Positions 11,940-23,705 of a DNA stretch of 64,000 nt are shown one piece after another. The notes beneath the pieces are model-generated. The model saw nothing but the letters and a program-made list of their open reading frames with translations, was not told where the DNA came from and did no database searches. Position 1 is the stretch's first letter; each line of letters begins with the position of its first letter. A program made the translations under genes and the position numbers. The DNA is from Rotaria sordida (lineage: Eukaryota > Rotifera > Eurotatoria > Philodinida > Philodinidae): NCBI GenBank assembly GCA_905250125.1, contig CAJNOL010000289.1:104668-168667 (forward strand), read 5' to 3'.

Positions 11940-13135
11940 TGAACGTTGGTTTCAAGGATGGTTTTACCGGAGAACTAAAATTTTGGATTGAATTTGTGAT
12001 TTGATGTTTTTTTTATTTGAAAATGACAATAAAGTGCTTTATTTTTGAATTTGAGACGTTCGAGTTTTTTGAAAACTGAAAGGTGAAAGACATGGAAATT
12101 GTTTTCTCGTTCGAATCTTGTTACGTAAATAAGTGCAGGTAAAAGAGATTGAGTATTTTTCAATTCCTGATGATTATTGTATATGAGTGAAAATTTGTTT
12201 TCGAGATGTCATTAGTATTTGACAGTTGTGGTGATATTTTGTTTTTGTAAGTTTAGAATATGAATAACATCAATAGTTATTTGTACTTAGAGGTGTAAGC
12301 CATCCAGCTGAGCCGCCGCCCATAAATCATAGGTTATTTTAAAAATTTTTCAGGAGTGGCCGCCGTCAGAAAAGCAGAATCAGTCGTTGCGCCGCTGTCA
12401 CTAAAAAAAATCTTTCATGACACGTCTTCAATTCTTCAATTTTCCCTTCTATATTTTCATTTTTTTTCGACGCATTCCTATTCGATGTTTTCCTTTTCTG
12501 TGTTTTTCATCAAACTCCGCTGCTTAAGCAATCATCAAAATTATGTTTGTTTTTGTCGTTGATTGATTTCTTTTTTGTTCTGTGATGAGATTCTATCATC
12601 TTTGGCTCTTTTACTGCATAGTGTATTGGTCTTCTTTCATTCTTTTGATGTAGAATGTTGTTAAACAGAAATTTGCAAGTTAAGAATCAGAGCGGGCAAG
12701 TAAATTATATGTTCTTTATTTAATTAATCATAGTTAAATTAGTTGACTTTAGTTTACCAGAAAAATATAGTGAATTACAATATTTTGGTTCTAATTGCTT
12801 GTTTTATATAGTTTATTATACAAACTTGACAATAAATCCGGCGTGTATATGGAACAGAGTATAATAAAAATAAAAGATTTTAATGAAAAAATTAATGACA
12901 CATAGGAGGTCGTGATACAATAGGCATAAATGAAGTCGTTTGGTAATCAGTTTTAACCATATGTCGTAATTGACTTTTGACAGATTCATGCCGATTAGAC
13001 TAAAATAAAACTGAATAGACATTCGAAAATAAATTTTTATTTATTTATTTACCACATTTTCGTTAGCCGACATCTAAAGTTCAAAAAAAAAACAATAAAG
13101 CAATGAGTATCTATTTATCTATATATATATATATA
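11940..13135. other. 3' flank of the LRR gene and intergenic DNA
   Basis: An AATAAA-like signal (ACAATAAAGTGC, about 12027) lies about 90 bp after the LRR stop and could serve as its polyadenylation signal. A short GC-richer patch at 12300-12400 follows an acceptor-like TTTTTCAG but supports no gene. The rest is AT-rich without supported features. Confidence 0.4.
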
Positions 13136-13693
13136 TGTTAGCATCCAATCTAAGATCTCACTTTGAATCACCCACGGTGATGCCTTGCATTTAAGATGAG
13201 ATCCCAATCATTACGTAAGGTCTATTGAAACTAGAAGAAACCTTGAAGGATTCTTTCTCATATGCTACCCTTTTGGTGGAGTATCGTAGTTTTTTGTGGA
13301 CTTAATATCCCGACAAGAGATCAACGTTTTTGACTGAAATTTTTAGGAGATTCTAATAATATCGAGAGCTATCTATGAGCAAAGTTCTAGATCAAAATTT
13401 GTTTATTCAGTTTTGTTTTATAAATACTGTGCCAAAGGTAAAAAAATCCAGTGTAATGAACATAACTTTAAAAGGGCAGAGTATGGGGAAGAAGCTTTCT
13501 TCTAGTCTCAATAGTCCCTACGTAACGACTGAAGTCTCATCTTAAACGCCAGGTATCACTTTGGGTGGTTCCCTCGTGAGATTTGCCTAAAAGTTTTAGG
13601 CGAATCTTAGAATGGACATATTGTAACTGATTAATCCGAGAATGGTGTGAACTAATGCCCGTCCAATGTTGGATCTCAGATTAGACACTAACA
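13136..13693. mobile_element. Foldback MITE with TGTTAG...CTAACA ends (558 bp)
   Basis: The left arm starts TGTTAGCATCCAATCTAAGA and the right arm ends TCTCAGATTAGACACTAACA, an imperfect inverted match. Inner parts also pair (for example TAGACCTTACGTAATGATTG-like against CCTACGTAACGACTGAAG). It is inserted in an (AT)n tract, so the target duplication (TA or ATAT) cannot be resolved. No coding frame is present. Confidence 0.65.
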
Positions 13694-13916
13694 TATATGT
13701 ATACAGAATAAAAAATAACTGACCATAAGATGCATACAAATTCGACGTTTACGTGATTTTGATTGATTTTCTTCATGTAACATATTATTTGGTGATTCGG
13801 ATGGATTCATTTCGATTTCTCGAAAACCAAATTTAAGAACATGATGTGGAAGATGGCTAAATGAAAAAAAAAATGAATAAATCAAAATAGTTATAGACAG
13901 AAAGAAAAAATATTCT

Positions 13917-16113
13917 CTACATTTTTGAACCACGAATAGGTGGTAAAAATCTCTTGCTATGATTATCACGAGATATGACTGTTGTATAATTATAATCATT
14001 TACTTCATACTCATCATCTATGTTTGGTATTGATTGTTTTGTATCACTAAATTAGAAATGAAAGATATTTTTTGTTTTATTGAAAATAATTCTCTTACGT
14101 TTGTTTAGTCGAAGAACTTTCAACAGTTGATTCATCCTAAATTTAATATTAATTATAATCAGAAAAGACTTAGAAGAATATTATACTTGTTTATTATTAT
14201 TAAATATTGATGCAATTTGTTTAACAATTGGATCATTCCAAATAACAGGAACAAGATTTTGTGGTATTCTTGTATGAAGTAATGGAATAAATTTTGGATA
14301 AGACTGAATAATTTTTTGAAGATAATTTTCTGAATTAAGTGTTCCTTGAGATTTTAATACTAAATATAAAATCATAGAATTTCTATATTTAGAAAAAAAA
14401 AGAGAACAAATACATACATTGAACAAGAAGCCAAGCATGAGTTACATCCATCTGTTTCAAACTTGAAAGATTTAATGGTGTTGAGGATATTAATTTTGAT
14501 TTTTTTTGTTCTCGATTAGTTTTCATAAGATTTGATAATGCACCTTCTATACTTTGAGCTTTCTGAATATTGATACCTGAAAAAGATTATTATAAATATA
14601 AATTTCATCTACGAACTAGATGCTTTTTTTCCTTAAATTCGAAAGACTAATAATACAATGATTAAATTCTAAAGCTGTTACAAAAATTGTTAACAACATT
14701 TTACATTACTAACTGCTGATAAATAATGAATTTCTTTATCAAATATATCAATATAAGACTCTTGTGACTATGAATTTCAGTTTTGCTTTTGAACTTTAAA
14801 AGAATAATTCAAAACTTGACTAGTTTCGTAGTACTAGAAGATTTTTCTTGATCAATTGGAAGTTTTAAATTTTATTAATCTCGTATGATTTTTCAAGAGT
14901 ACTAAACGATATACTAGCGATGATGATTTAAATATTTTTCTCGAGACAGAGCAGTACCGTTTGGTCATCGAGTTCGCATCTAAGACAATATTCGATATAC
15001 ACAATAAACTAAATCAAACTTTGATTTTTATTCAAAAAAAAAGAAAAGTTTAATCTATTTGAAAAAAATTAAGAATAAAACAAAAGTCTTCGTTTAATAT
15101 ATTATTTCCATCTATGAATATACTTTTAGTCATTACCCTTAAGGTCAGTATAGCAGAGAAACATACGCTGAACACCGACACAGGCAATAAATCTCTGAGA
15201 ACCGAAAGTGAAACTAATTTTTTGCAGTATTCCAACGAATTTACTCTAAAAGAATTCAGTCATGTCGACAAAACATCAGTTTTCACCATTGCATCTGATT
15301 ATCGACAGAAATCCTATAATATAACTAATCGCAAAAAGATTACTTCTAATATTCCATCAATCTTATCTAATTACAACTATTTGAATAATTATTCAATAAT
15401 AGATATCTTATTATTCGCATATGAAATCTTATATCCATCCACATAATAGTCCATTACGAGTATTCTCTTTCTTTTTGATTCAGTTGTGATACATTTTACT
15501 ATTTTTCATTACTATTTGCCAAAACAAAAATCTATACCTTCTTTTGCAGCTTTTCTTTGTGCAGTCGATTGAATATGAGCAAATTGTCTTGATGTTGGTC
15601 GTTGATGTATAATATGTGGTAATTTTGTTGGAGAATTTACATGTAATTGATATGTATTTGATGATGTATGTATTTGCATTGGTGAAATACTTAACGCATT
15701 TGCAAAATTTCCTGTCGATGAACCTGGAATAATTTTTTCATGTTGTCTATGTACTTGTAAAGCACGTACAATAAGTGATGAAAGTAATTGTATAAATTCA
15801 ACTTCATTTAATTGATTTTGATTATGATTTAAATTCGATAAATTCATTGTATTTTGTATACGTGATGATAATTGTAATGAATCTTGATTAATAATCATAT
15901 GTGAATGATCACAAAAAGTATTACTCATAGAAATTTTTTTTGGTATAAGTATACGACGATTTTGTATCATACGATAAAAACCAACAGTTCTTTTATGTTC
16001 TTCAAGAATTGTTTGAATTGGATCATTGATTTGTTCTTGATTATTAATTAATGTTTGTGGTTCCGGAACAATATTCACTGGAGATTCATCAATATCTTTC
16101 TGTTCAGTAGTTT
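13917..16113 (-). CDS. C-terminal 358 residues of an unrecognised gene, five exons
   Basis: Exons on the minus strand: 16113-15538, 14576-14418, 14359-14187, 14136-14099, 14046-13917. All junctions are GT-AG and the phases fit throughout (for example AAAGAAG|GTATAG joined to TTTTCAG|GTATCAA). The stop is TAG at 13919-13917. Introns are 52-58 nt except the first, about 961 nt, which is unusually long for this genome and may contain inserted DNA. The protein is Gln/Asn/Ser/Ile-rich. Recognisable stretches are a predicted helical LLSSLIVRALQVHRQHEKI, a basic-polar RPTSRQFAHIQSTAQRKAAK, a helical THAWLLVQLLKSQ, and an acidic-then-basic tail ending IRGSKM. The composition suggests a cytoplasmic RNA- or protein-binding scaffold, but I cannot name the family. 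Exon 16113 opens in phase 1 after TTTATTTATTTTAG, so the gene continues upstream; the missing exons would lie beyond the foldback element at 16125-16637 and were not found. Confidence 0.65.
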
Positions 16114-16124
16114 CTAAAATAAAT

Positions 16125-16637
16125 AAAACAAGTAACGCGACGCAAGCGTCGCTAACCCTCTACTGAAAGGATGTGATTTCCTTGAACATATGGTACTCAC
16201 GAAGAAGAAGATTACATAACTAATGTGCTGCTATGCATCTATAAAAAGATAAATAGTTCTCGTCACCATGACCCGCTTGCTAATTGATTGGATTTGATTT
16301 AACCATCGTGGGGTGTGGATGTGTGTGGGTGTGGGGCATGTGTGTGTCGGGTGTGGGGTGTGTATGGGTGTGGGGTGTGGGTATGGGGTGTGGGCGTGTG
16401 TCTTCACTTCATCCATACTCAGACACACCCCACATCCACCCACCCACACCCCACGATGGTTAAATCAAACCCAATCAATTAGCAAGCGAGCCATGGTGAC
16501 GAGAACTATTTATCTTTTTATAGATGCATAGCAGCACATTAGTTTTGTGATCTTCTTCTCCGTGAGTACCATATGTTCAAGGAAATCACATCCTTTCAGT
16601 AGAGGGTTAGCGACGTTTGCGTCGCGTTACTTGTTTT
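16125..16637. mobile_element. Young foldback MITE with about 190-bp arms, next to a splice acceptor
   Basis: The left end (AAAACAAGTAACGCGACGC at 16125) is matched by the right end (GCGTCGCGTTACTTGTTTT). The arms run about 190 bp with only a few mismatches (shared CTAACCCTCTACTGAAAGGA, and GAACTATTTATCTTTTTATA in the right arm), so the copy is recent. Its left edge is about 10 nt from the acceptor of the minus-strand gene, so it lies inside that gene's intron or at its 5' breakpoint. The two 72-codon frames here are mirror images of the arms, not genes. Confidence 0.75.
16311..16450 (+). repeat. GT-rich, telomere-like loop of the foldback element
   Basis: About 85 bp of GTGTGGG and GGGTGTGG variants, then CCCACACCC variants in the opposite sense. 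The bdelloid telomere repeat I recall is TGTGGG. The array is degenerate, so it may be a simple GT repeat rather than captured telomere. Confidence 0.5.
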
Positions 16638-17269
16638 TTTGAACAACCTCATCAAATTTAAAGAGTTTAAACTAGTTGTGATAAAGAACATTCTTGAATT
16701 CTATCATTTTGAAAATAATCTGGGTAGAGGAACCTTAATATAGTTGAAGAATCAAAAAATAGATGTTTTGAAAAATATTAGCCGCCTTGCAACACTAGAT
16801 TTCTCTAGAGCGAGCACCCTTATATGATTCGCTAGACATTTAAATGTTGTACCGTCATCAGAAGCAGACCTCGAATTTCAGTTGCTTATCCTTGATTAAG
16901 TCTGATCAAGCTTAATACAGATATATGATCATATTCAGTTGTTTGGGATGTCATATTTTCTTATCCTGAACTCTGACTTTCCTGAATAAAACGGAGAGAC
17001 AAGCATGTATGGCTTTTTAAGTGGGATATGTATTGCTATATGACTGTTTCTTTAAGAAAACGAAATTAGATGTCGTTTAGTTGTTTCCGTTTGTTCAGCG
17101 AGTTCAGTAGCATGACCAAGCGGCGACCACCCTAAATCAGAATAACTTGAAAAAAAAACATGTTTTTTCAAAATTATAGTATTGCGCACAGCTTCTTGAA
17201 ACCTTCCCAAGCAGACAAAACTTTCCGAAAATGCGTGTACACACCATAAAACTGACTTTTTCAAGCGTT
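16638..17269. other. Intergenic, no gene seen
   Basis: The 5' exons of the minus-strand gene would be expected here, but no phase-compatible exon ending in a GT donor was found. The first donor-like site beyond the MITE (GATGAG|GTTGTT) is preceded by a stop in the required phase. Confidence 0.35.
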
Positions 17270-19240
17270 TACACGTGTTAAAAAAAAGATGGCCGTGTAA
17301 ACACTCAGAATTCTAAAATTCCACAGGTGAAAACGTACAGTTTTTTTGTATTGAATATTTGTAGACGTTTAAACACCTCGAAAGCTTGCTTTGTAATCAT
17401 GTAAACGGTCATTGGCTCCAAAAACGCATTTCACGCATCAAAAAGTTGAGATTTTTGCGCGTTTTCCCTAACACTTTTATCGTTCGGATTTCTGCGATAA
17501 TTATTGACCACATTCATCCTTCAAAATCGAGGGTTCTGGACGTTATTTTCTCCATATATTTTTTAGATTAACTATTCCTAAAATTCAAGCGTTTAAACGA
17601 TGGGTGCTTCAGTATTTCAACATAGTGCAGCATCAAATATTTCGGACACCTTTTTTATAGTAAATAGTAACTGTTTAGACGGCTAGTTTCATTGACTTCC
17701 AGGCGTTTCGAGATGTTAACTTTTTTGTATCTGCATAGTTCTAAATTTTAAGCGTTTAAACGGCTGATATAATGTATTTCTAGGAGTTTTTTATACATGA
17801 ATTTTTTTCATATCTGCATGCTTCGAAATTCTAAACGTTTAAACGAATGACATCATCGACTTTTAGCAATTATCACGCATGAATTTTTTCGTATCTGCTT
17901 AGTTCAAAATTCTAAACCTTTAAACGGCTGTATAATGAATTTTCAAGTGTTTTCATACATGAATTTTCTCCTATTTGTATGCCTCAAAATTCTTAACGTT
18001 CAAATGCCTGATGTCAATAAGTTTTAGGAGTTTCAATATAGAAATTGTTTTATATTTACATAGTTCAAAATTCTAAACGTTTAAACGGTTCATATAAAGG
18101 ATTTCTAGGAGTTTTCATATACGAATATTTTCATAACTGCATGCTTCAAAGTTCCAGATGTTTAAACGCCTGATGTCAATAATTTTTAGAAGTGTCGATA
18201 TCGAAATTTTATTATATTTACATAGTTTAAAATTCTAAACGTTTAAATGACTGATGTCAATAATTTTTAGAAGTTTTGGTATAGAAATTTCCTTATATCT
18301 ACATAGTTTAAAATTCTACACGTTTAAACGGTTGATATTAAGAATTTCGAGGAGTATTCACATGCGAATTTTTTCATACCTGCATGCTTCAAAATTCTAA
18401 GCGTTTAAACGTCTGATGTCAACAATTTTTAAGAGTTTCGATATAGAAATTTTTGTATATCTACACAGTTCAAGATTCTACATGTTTAAACGTTTGCTTT
18501 TTTGAATTTTTAGGAGTTTTCACATATGAATTTTTTCATATCTGCATGCTTCAAAATTCTAAGCATTTAAACATCTGATATCAACAAATTTTAGGGATTT
18601 CGGTATAAAAATTTCTTTATACCTATATAGTTCAAAATTCTTAACGTTTAAATAGCTGATATTAAGAATTTCTAGGAGTTTTCACATATGAATTTTTTTG
18701 TGTCTCCATCTTTGAAAATTCTAAACGTTTAAACGGCTGAGATAATGAATTTTTAGAATTTTTCATACATGAGTTTCTGCAAATCGGCATGCTTCAAAGT
18801 TCTAAACGTTTCAACGGATGATGTCATCAAGTTTTAGCAGTTCCCATGCATGAATTTTTGCGTATCTACTTGGTTGAAAATTCTAAACGTTTAAACGGCT
18901 GATATTATCAAGTTTTAGCAGTTTCGATATAGAAGTTTTTGTATGTCTACATAATTCAAAATTCTAAGCGTTTAAACGCATGATATTATCAATTTCTAGG
19001 AGTTTCTTTTGAAAAATTTTATCAGCTGCACATAGTTCGGAATTCTAAACATTTAAAAGAGTGCCATCATCAAGTATTAGGAGTTTCCATATAGAATTTT
19101 TTTTACATCTGCATAGTTCAAAATTTTAAATGTTGAAACGGCTGATATCATGGAATTCTAGGAGTTCCTATACATGAAGTTTTTCATACCTACATGCTTG
19201 AAAATTCTAGATTTTTTGAATGATTGATTTCATCAATTTC
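17270..19240. repeat. 81-bp satellite, about 24 diverged copies, palindromic core CGTTTAAACG
   Basis: The core recurs every 80-82 bp (for example about 18077, 18158, 18238, 18318, 18400, 18482, 18563, 18646, 18724, 18805, 18886, 18967). A unit reads roughly TTCAAAATTCTAAACG, TTTAAACGGCTGATATCATC, then AATTTTTAGGAGTTTC and a T-rich tail ending TCTACATAG. The core CGTTTAAACG is a perfect 10-bp palindrome and the best conserved part. All frames contain stops, so it is non-coding. The outermost units at the left (17270-17600) are the most degenerate. Confidence 0.85.
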
Positions 19241-21217
19241 TAAGCATATTGGCATGGATGGCATTTTATTTGTAATTTTATGAAACTTTTGACTCTTCTA
19301 ACCCCACGTTACAGCGAATGGTAGGTGTTTCTTTAAATGAAGTTCTTTGAACTTTTTTTATTTGTCTTGTTGTAAGGAGGACATTCGTCCGTGTTGCAGA
19401 CTTTGTAATCGGTATTCTATATCGTATTGAGCGTTTGCAGTATGTTGTAAGGTTTTTAGATTAAACAGTGTCTGGCCAACTATCAGAGTCTTTCATAGGG
19501 TTACACATTAGTTGTGCGTTTGAGCTAAGGATTGTGCCAGAGAAAGTTCGTAAGGAGTGACTTACAGAAAAATTTCCTTTTGCGCACTTGAAAATCTTTG
19601 TCTGTGGTCTATTACTGTATTGCAGTTAAAATTTGGTTTTACATTTTTTAATAACAGTTGAAAGCGTTGCGTTTGTGACACAAAATGTTTTTACCATAAC
19701 CATGTAATAAAATTAAAGCAGATTGTTTTTTTATTCGTATAGTTGGTATCGGACAATATTCCGCTTTATTCTTATGAAAACACTATTTTATGTCGTGGAA
19801 ATCAATAAGGGGTTGGTTACTATTGGATATAAGTTTTGATTTTGTCAGACCAGAATGTAATATAGTATTTTATTTCTAATGATATGTTTATAAGTGAATA
19901 AGGAGATAGAGTCTCATCGCAAAGTACTTTATGGTAATATTTTTATCTGCATATTTCGAATTGTTAGTTGTAAAATAGAAAGAGTACCTTAGTGAATGGC
20001 GAAAATAGTAATGTTATGCAGTTAATCGATGAAAAAGAAAACTGTTTCGTGAAAATTAACTTATCCACAAGAATGTTCTGATTTGTTTTTCTCAAGTTCC
20101 TTGTCAATTATGTTCAACATATCGCAAGTTGAAAAAAAGGGAAATCAATAACATTTCATGCTTTAATATAAGTAATAATATAATGGCAGGCAAAGATTCG
20201 TCCTTAAACAACTGTGACATTGTTTTCTTGTAGTATTCAGCATAACTTGATCCATAATTTTCTGTTTTACATCAGCAGATGGTTTTAGTAACTATTCGTA
20301 AATTTTTCATTGACTGGTATACTTCAGTACCATGGAGTCCTGTTTTTTGGGCCTTCTACCATAATCTTTGTCTTGTCTGATTATTCATCCCAGTTTATAT
20401 GCCTACGAAATCATATATCTTCTGGTGAATTGACTACGACTTAAGCTGCTAGAGCATCAAGTGACGTTGAAACAACAGACTACTCTATCAATGCGCCTCA
20501 AGTTTTCATTTAAACTAATATTTAATATAGTCACTGCGATAAATGTATATTACACAAACACTGGAATACAAAACCCAAACGGAGTGATAAAAGCGTGTGC
20601 GACTTCATTACATCATTTTTGGAATCTATGTTTTGTTAATAAGCTACAAAGATTGTTTTTTTGTCAGCTCAATAATTTACAAGCTTGTGTATTATTTATC
20701 TCTGACTTTTTTCATTTACTCCGAGTGACAATTATCAGAATTTTAAAGTAACATCTTTTCCAAGTTTATACTTCTGAACGTCTCTAGATGAATTGAAATT
20801 TGTATTAAGCAGCATTGAATTTCAAAAGTATAATGATATACTACTTTCAGAAAAGCTTTTCAACTGTAGATCATGTTAGAAGTTACCGTAAAAAGCAGAA
20901 TCATTATTGATGACATGCTTTGTGCAGGAAGTTAGTCAAGTTCGATGTACCTAGCATCGAGCGGTCGATAACAGATTACATAGATTTCTTTAGATATGAT
21001 ATACATATAGATTTGCATTAAAACTATCTGTGGCAAATATATGTGACTTTTCTCTTATCAATTCAGACCAAATAATCACCAGTCCCAGCTGTAGTTGGTA
21101 TCAAAAGTCAGGGATATCACTTTTTCTGCTAATATTCCCGCACTTTAGTTTCGGGTGAGAGCAATTGATCACAATTTTTAAATAAATGTCAATCAGTTGT
21201 CTTCTTTCTCTCCAAAA
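19241..21217. other. Intergenic, no gene seen
   Basis: AT-rich DNA. The 96-codon frame at 20461-20751 has no recognisable domain, no splice context and AT-driven composition. Confidence 0.35.
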
Positions 21218-21923
21218 CTAATGTCGACGCCAAAAGTAAATGGTGAAAACTCTGAGAGGAATATCTTCCGAACGGATACAGCTAGCGACCTGTGGTTTTC
21301 ATCAATCGAAAGAGGAGGAGTGGGGGCGTCTTTTTCTCTGATAATGTATAAGACGGAATCCTTTTATAACTAATCATATTCGAAGAAGATGAAAAAGAAC
21401 CCATGAGAATGACCTTCCAGCTAGATGAAATTTTGATTTTGACTTTTGATTTAGATAGAGGGACTTGAGATCTATAGCTCCAGATACAAGGCAAATGGTT
21501 GTCTTGTTACATTCTAACGTTGCGCAAATGAGATCATGTACTTACATGCGCAAATCATAGGGATTTTCGCTAGTTTTTTACTAAGTTTTTACAGTTTATA
21601 TCAAGGTAGCTTGAGATTTCGAGGAAAATGTAGGAAAAAGTAAGAAAGCGCATTGTGTCTGGAATTATAGATCTCAAGTTTCTCTATCTAAACCAAAGCT
21701 CAAATCAAAATTTCATCTAGCTGACAGGTCATTTTCATGGGTTTTTTTGCATGTTCTTCAAATAGGATTAGTTATAAAAAGATTCCGTCGTATACATTAT
21801 CGGAGAAAAAGACGCCCCCACTCCTCCTCTTTCGATTGGTGAAAATCGCATGTCGCTAGCTGAATCCGTTCGGAAGATATTCCTCTCAGAGTTTTCACCA
21901 TTTACTTTTGGCGCCGACATTAG
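21218..21923. mobile_element. Foldback MITE with about 280-bp arms (706 bp)
   Basis: The left end CTAATGTCGACGCCAAAAGT pairs with the right end ACTTTTGGCGCCGACATTAG. The arms match over about 280 bp, including GAGGAATATCTTCCGAACGG and AAGAGGAGGAGTGGGGGCGT. The centre (about 21500-21650) is unpaired AT-rich DNA. The 70-codon minus frame at 21282-21494 is arm sequence. Target duplication is unclear. Confidence 0.75.
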
Positions 21924-22079
21924 TAATTAATGAAAAAATGTCTTGAATTTTCTCCTAATGTATCATGCTACGTTTGAATATAAATCATTGATTAAAAAAG
22001 AATTAAACTGTACTTTTATCCTTGAAAAGATGAGAACATAGATGGTTACGTATGTTTCCACTTTCACATCCCATATAAA

Positions 22080-22520
22080 AAGAAGTATCAGAAAAATCAT
22101 TTTAAGTTACTTCCAACTGTAGTCTTTAAGAAGGAAGTACTTGTAAGTAAATCATTTTAAGTACTTGTTGGTGCCTTTCTAATAAAAAGCACTGTCAAAT
22201 ACTACTGAAAGTGTGACAAGGTACTAAAACGTCCCAGAAATGGTAGAAAAAAGTAGAAAAATTCAATTTATTTTTCTCTATTAATTTTAAATGCAATTCA
22301 TGGTATTTTTTTATTGGAGAAAGTACTAGAAGGTGCTTTTATTAATAACAGAGAAGAATAAATTGAATTGTTTAACTTTTTATTACTATTTCTAATGTGA
22401 TTTAGTACTTTTTAACTCTTTAAGTAGCACTTAATGGAACTTTTTATTAAAAAAATTGTCAAAATGTATTTAAAAACGTTCACTTACAAATGTTTCTTTC
22501 TTCTTACAGAATACTTTTGA
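22080..22520. mobile_element. AGTACTT-rich inverted-repeat element
   Basis: The left half contains AAGTACTTGTTGGTGCCTTT and TAATAAAAAGCAC; the right half the inverse-sense AAGTACTAGAAGGTGCTTTT, TTTAAGTAGCACTTAATGG and TTTTTATTAAAAAAATTG. A related AGTACTT-rich stretch occurs at 58190-58400. It is probably a decayed MITE; the ends are not sharp. Confidence 0.4.
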
Positions 22521-23705
22521 AAGCACTTAATACTGATTCTTTTATAATTTTTTTTTCTCCTTCAATAGTATGAATGGAGTCCGAACACAGATTTAGTTAA
22601 TTGAAATGCGGTGACTTTCACCTATTCAATATTTAATTACAGCTTCCATTAGGCGTGATATGTATTACACGAATTCGTATAATTGATAAAAAACAATTGT
22701 ATTCTGATTCTTCTTGTCATACATGTTGTGGGACATTCTGGGTATTTTTGTTTTCAAAAAAAACAGAACACTTTTAGGGAATCAAATCACTTTTGATACG
22801 ATTGAGACATCAAACCTTTTAAAAATCGTATTCGATTATTAAAATCTTATTACTAATTAGTTAATTGATGAAAGTCTCCAATAAACGATCATTTCCACGA
22901 GTGATAAACAGATTAAAATTTACTTTCATTGGATCACCTTTTGAAAAGCAGATCACCGAAAAAATCAACTTAGTATAGTTAAAATGAGGAATAAATGGAA
23001 GTATAGCTGAAATAGTTTTCATTCCGAATGAACGTGCATTACACTTACTTCCTGAGTATTTTAAAGCTGTCTTTTTCAATATGTTTTCTAACGATTCAAA
23101 CTGGATTATTTTATGCGTGCTTTGGCTGGATGTGAGTGTGAGTTTGAATATTGATGAATAGAAGACTAACATTCACCCATACACATCTGCATCCACAAAT
23201 TACTTACATCCTCTGCTAGGATGATTGACATGTTTCGATATGTCTTCGAAATTATTGTAATCAACTACCCACTTCCGCAGAACATACAGAATGCTACTAA
23301 CGAATCAAAGGTACTCAATTCCTCGTCATCATAAAGCCATCCTCTTAAACCATTAACTGATCTTCGACAGTGCGTTCAAAATTGTACTTTTTTTCTCGTG
23401 CTAAACTCGTGTTTGTTCACTTACACTTCAATATCTAACTGTTAACTTGTAGATCAAATTCTTACGTCGACACCACTCCTTCAACGATCTGCCATCAACC
23501 AAACTTTGCGTTACAGTTAACTAACTAAGCATTGCAATCTTCAACGTGACGCAAATTTTTGATATAATTCCCTAAAACAGAACTTCGAAAAATAGCTTTC
23601 ATAAAGCTGCAAAAAAAACTATAACCCAATTCAGTTGTTGTCTGAACTGAGCATAGTCTTTTTAGTTCTTTTAAACAAAAATACGTCATTTCATAATGAT
23701 ATTTC
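22521..23705. other. Intergenic DNA upstream of the micro-exon array
   Basis: A 5' exon of the array should lie here if the array belongs to a gene. The donor-like GTGAGT at 23706 follows ATGATATTTC, and an acceptor-like CTTTTTAG is at about 23664, but no start exon with a signal peptide could be assigned. The 103-codon minus frame at 22861-23172 is unsupported. Confidence 0.35.

Noticed and set aside
16060..16078. A translation start at 16078 for the minus-strand gene
   Set aside because: The codon there is GTG, and the exon is open further upstream to a good acceptor at 16114, so it is an internal position.
16231..16531. His/Thr/Pro-rich and Val/Gly/Cys-rich 72-aa proteins
   Set aside because: They are the two strands of a palindromic MITE with a GT-rich loop.
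17270..19240. The 81-bp satellite as a third micro-exon array
   Set aside because: The period is a multiple of three and TTTTTAG recurs, but no donor is found at a constant place and all frames carry stops.
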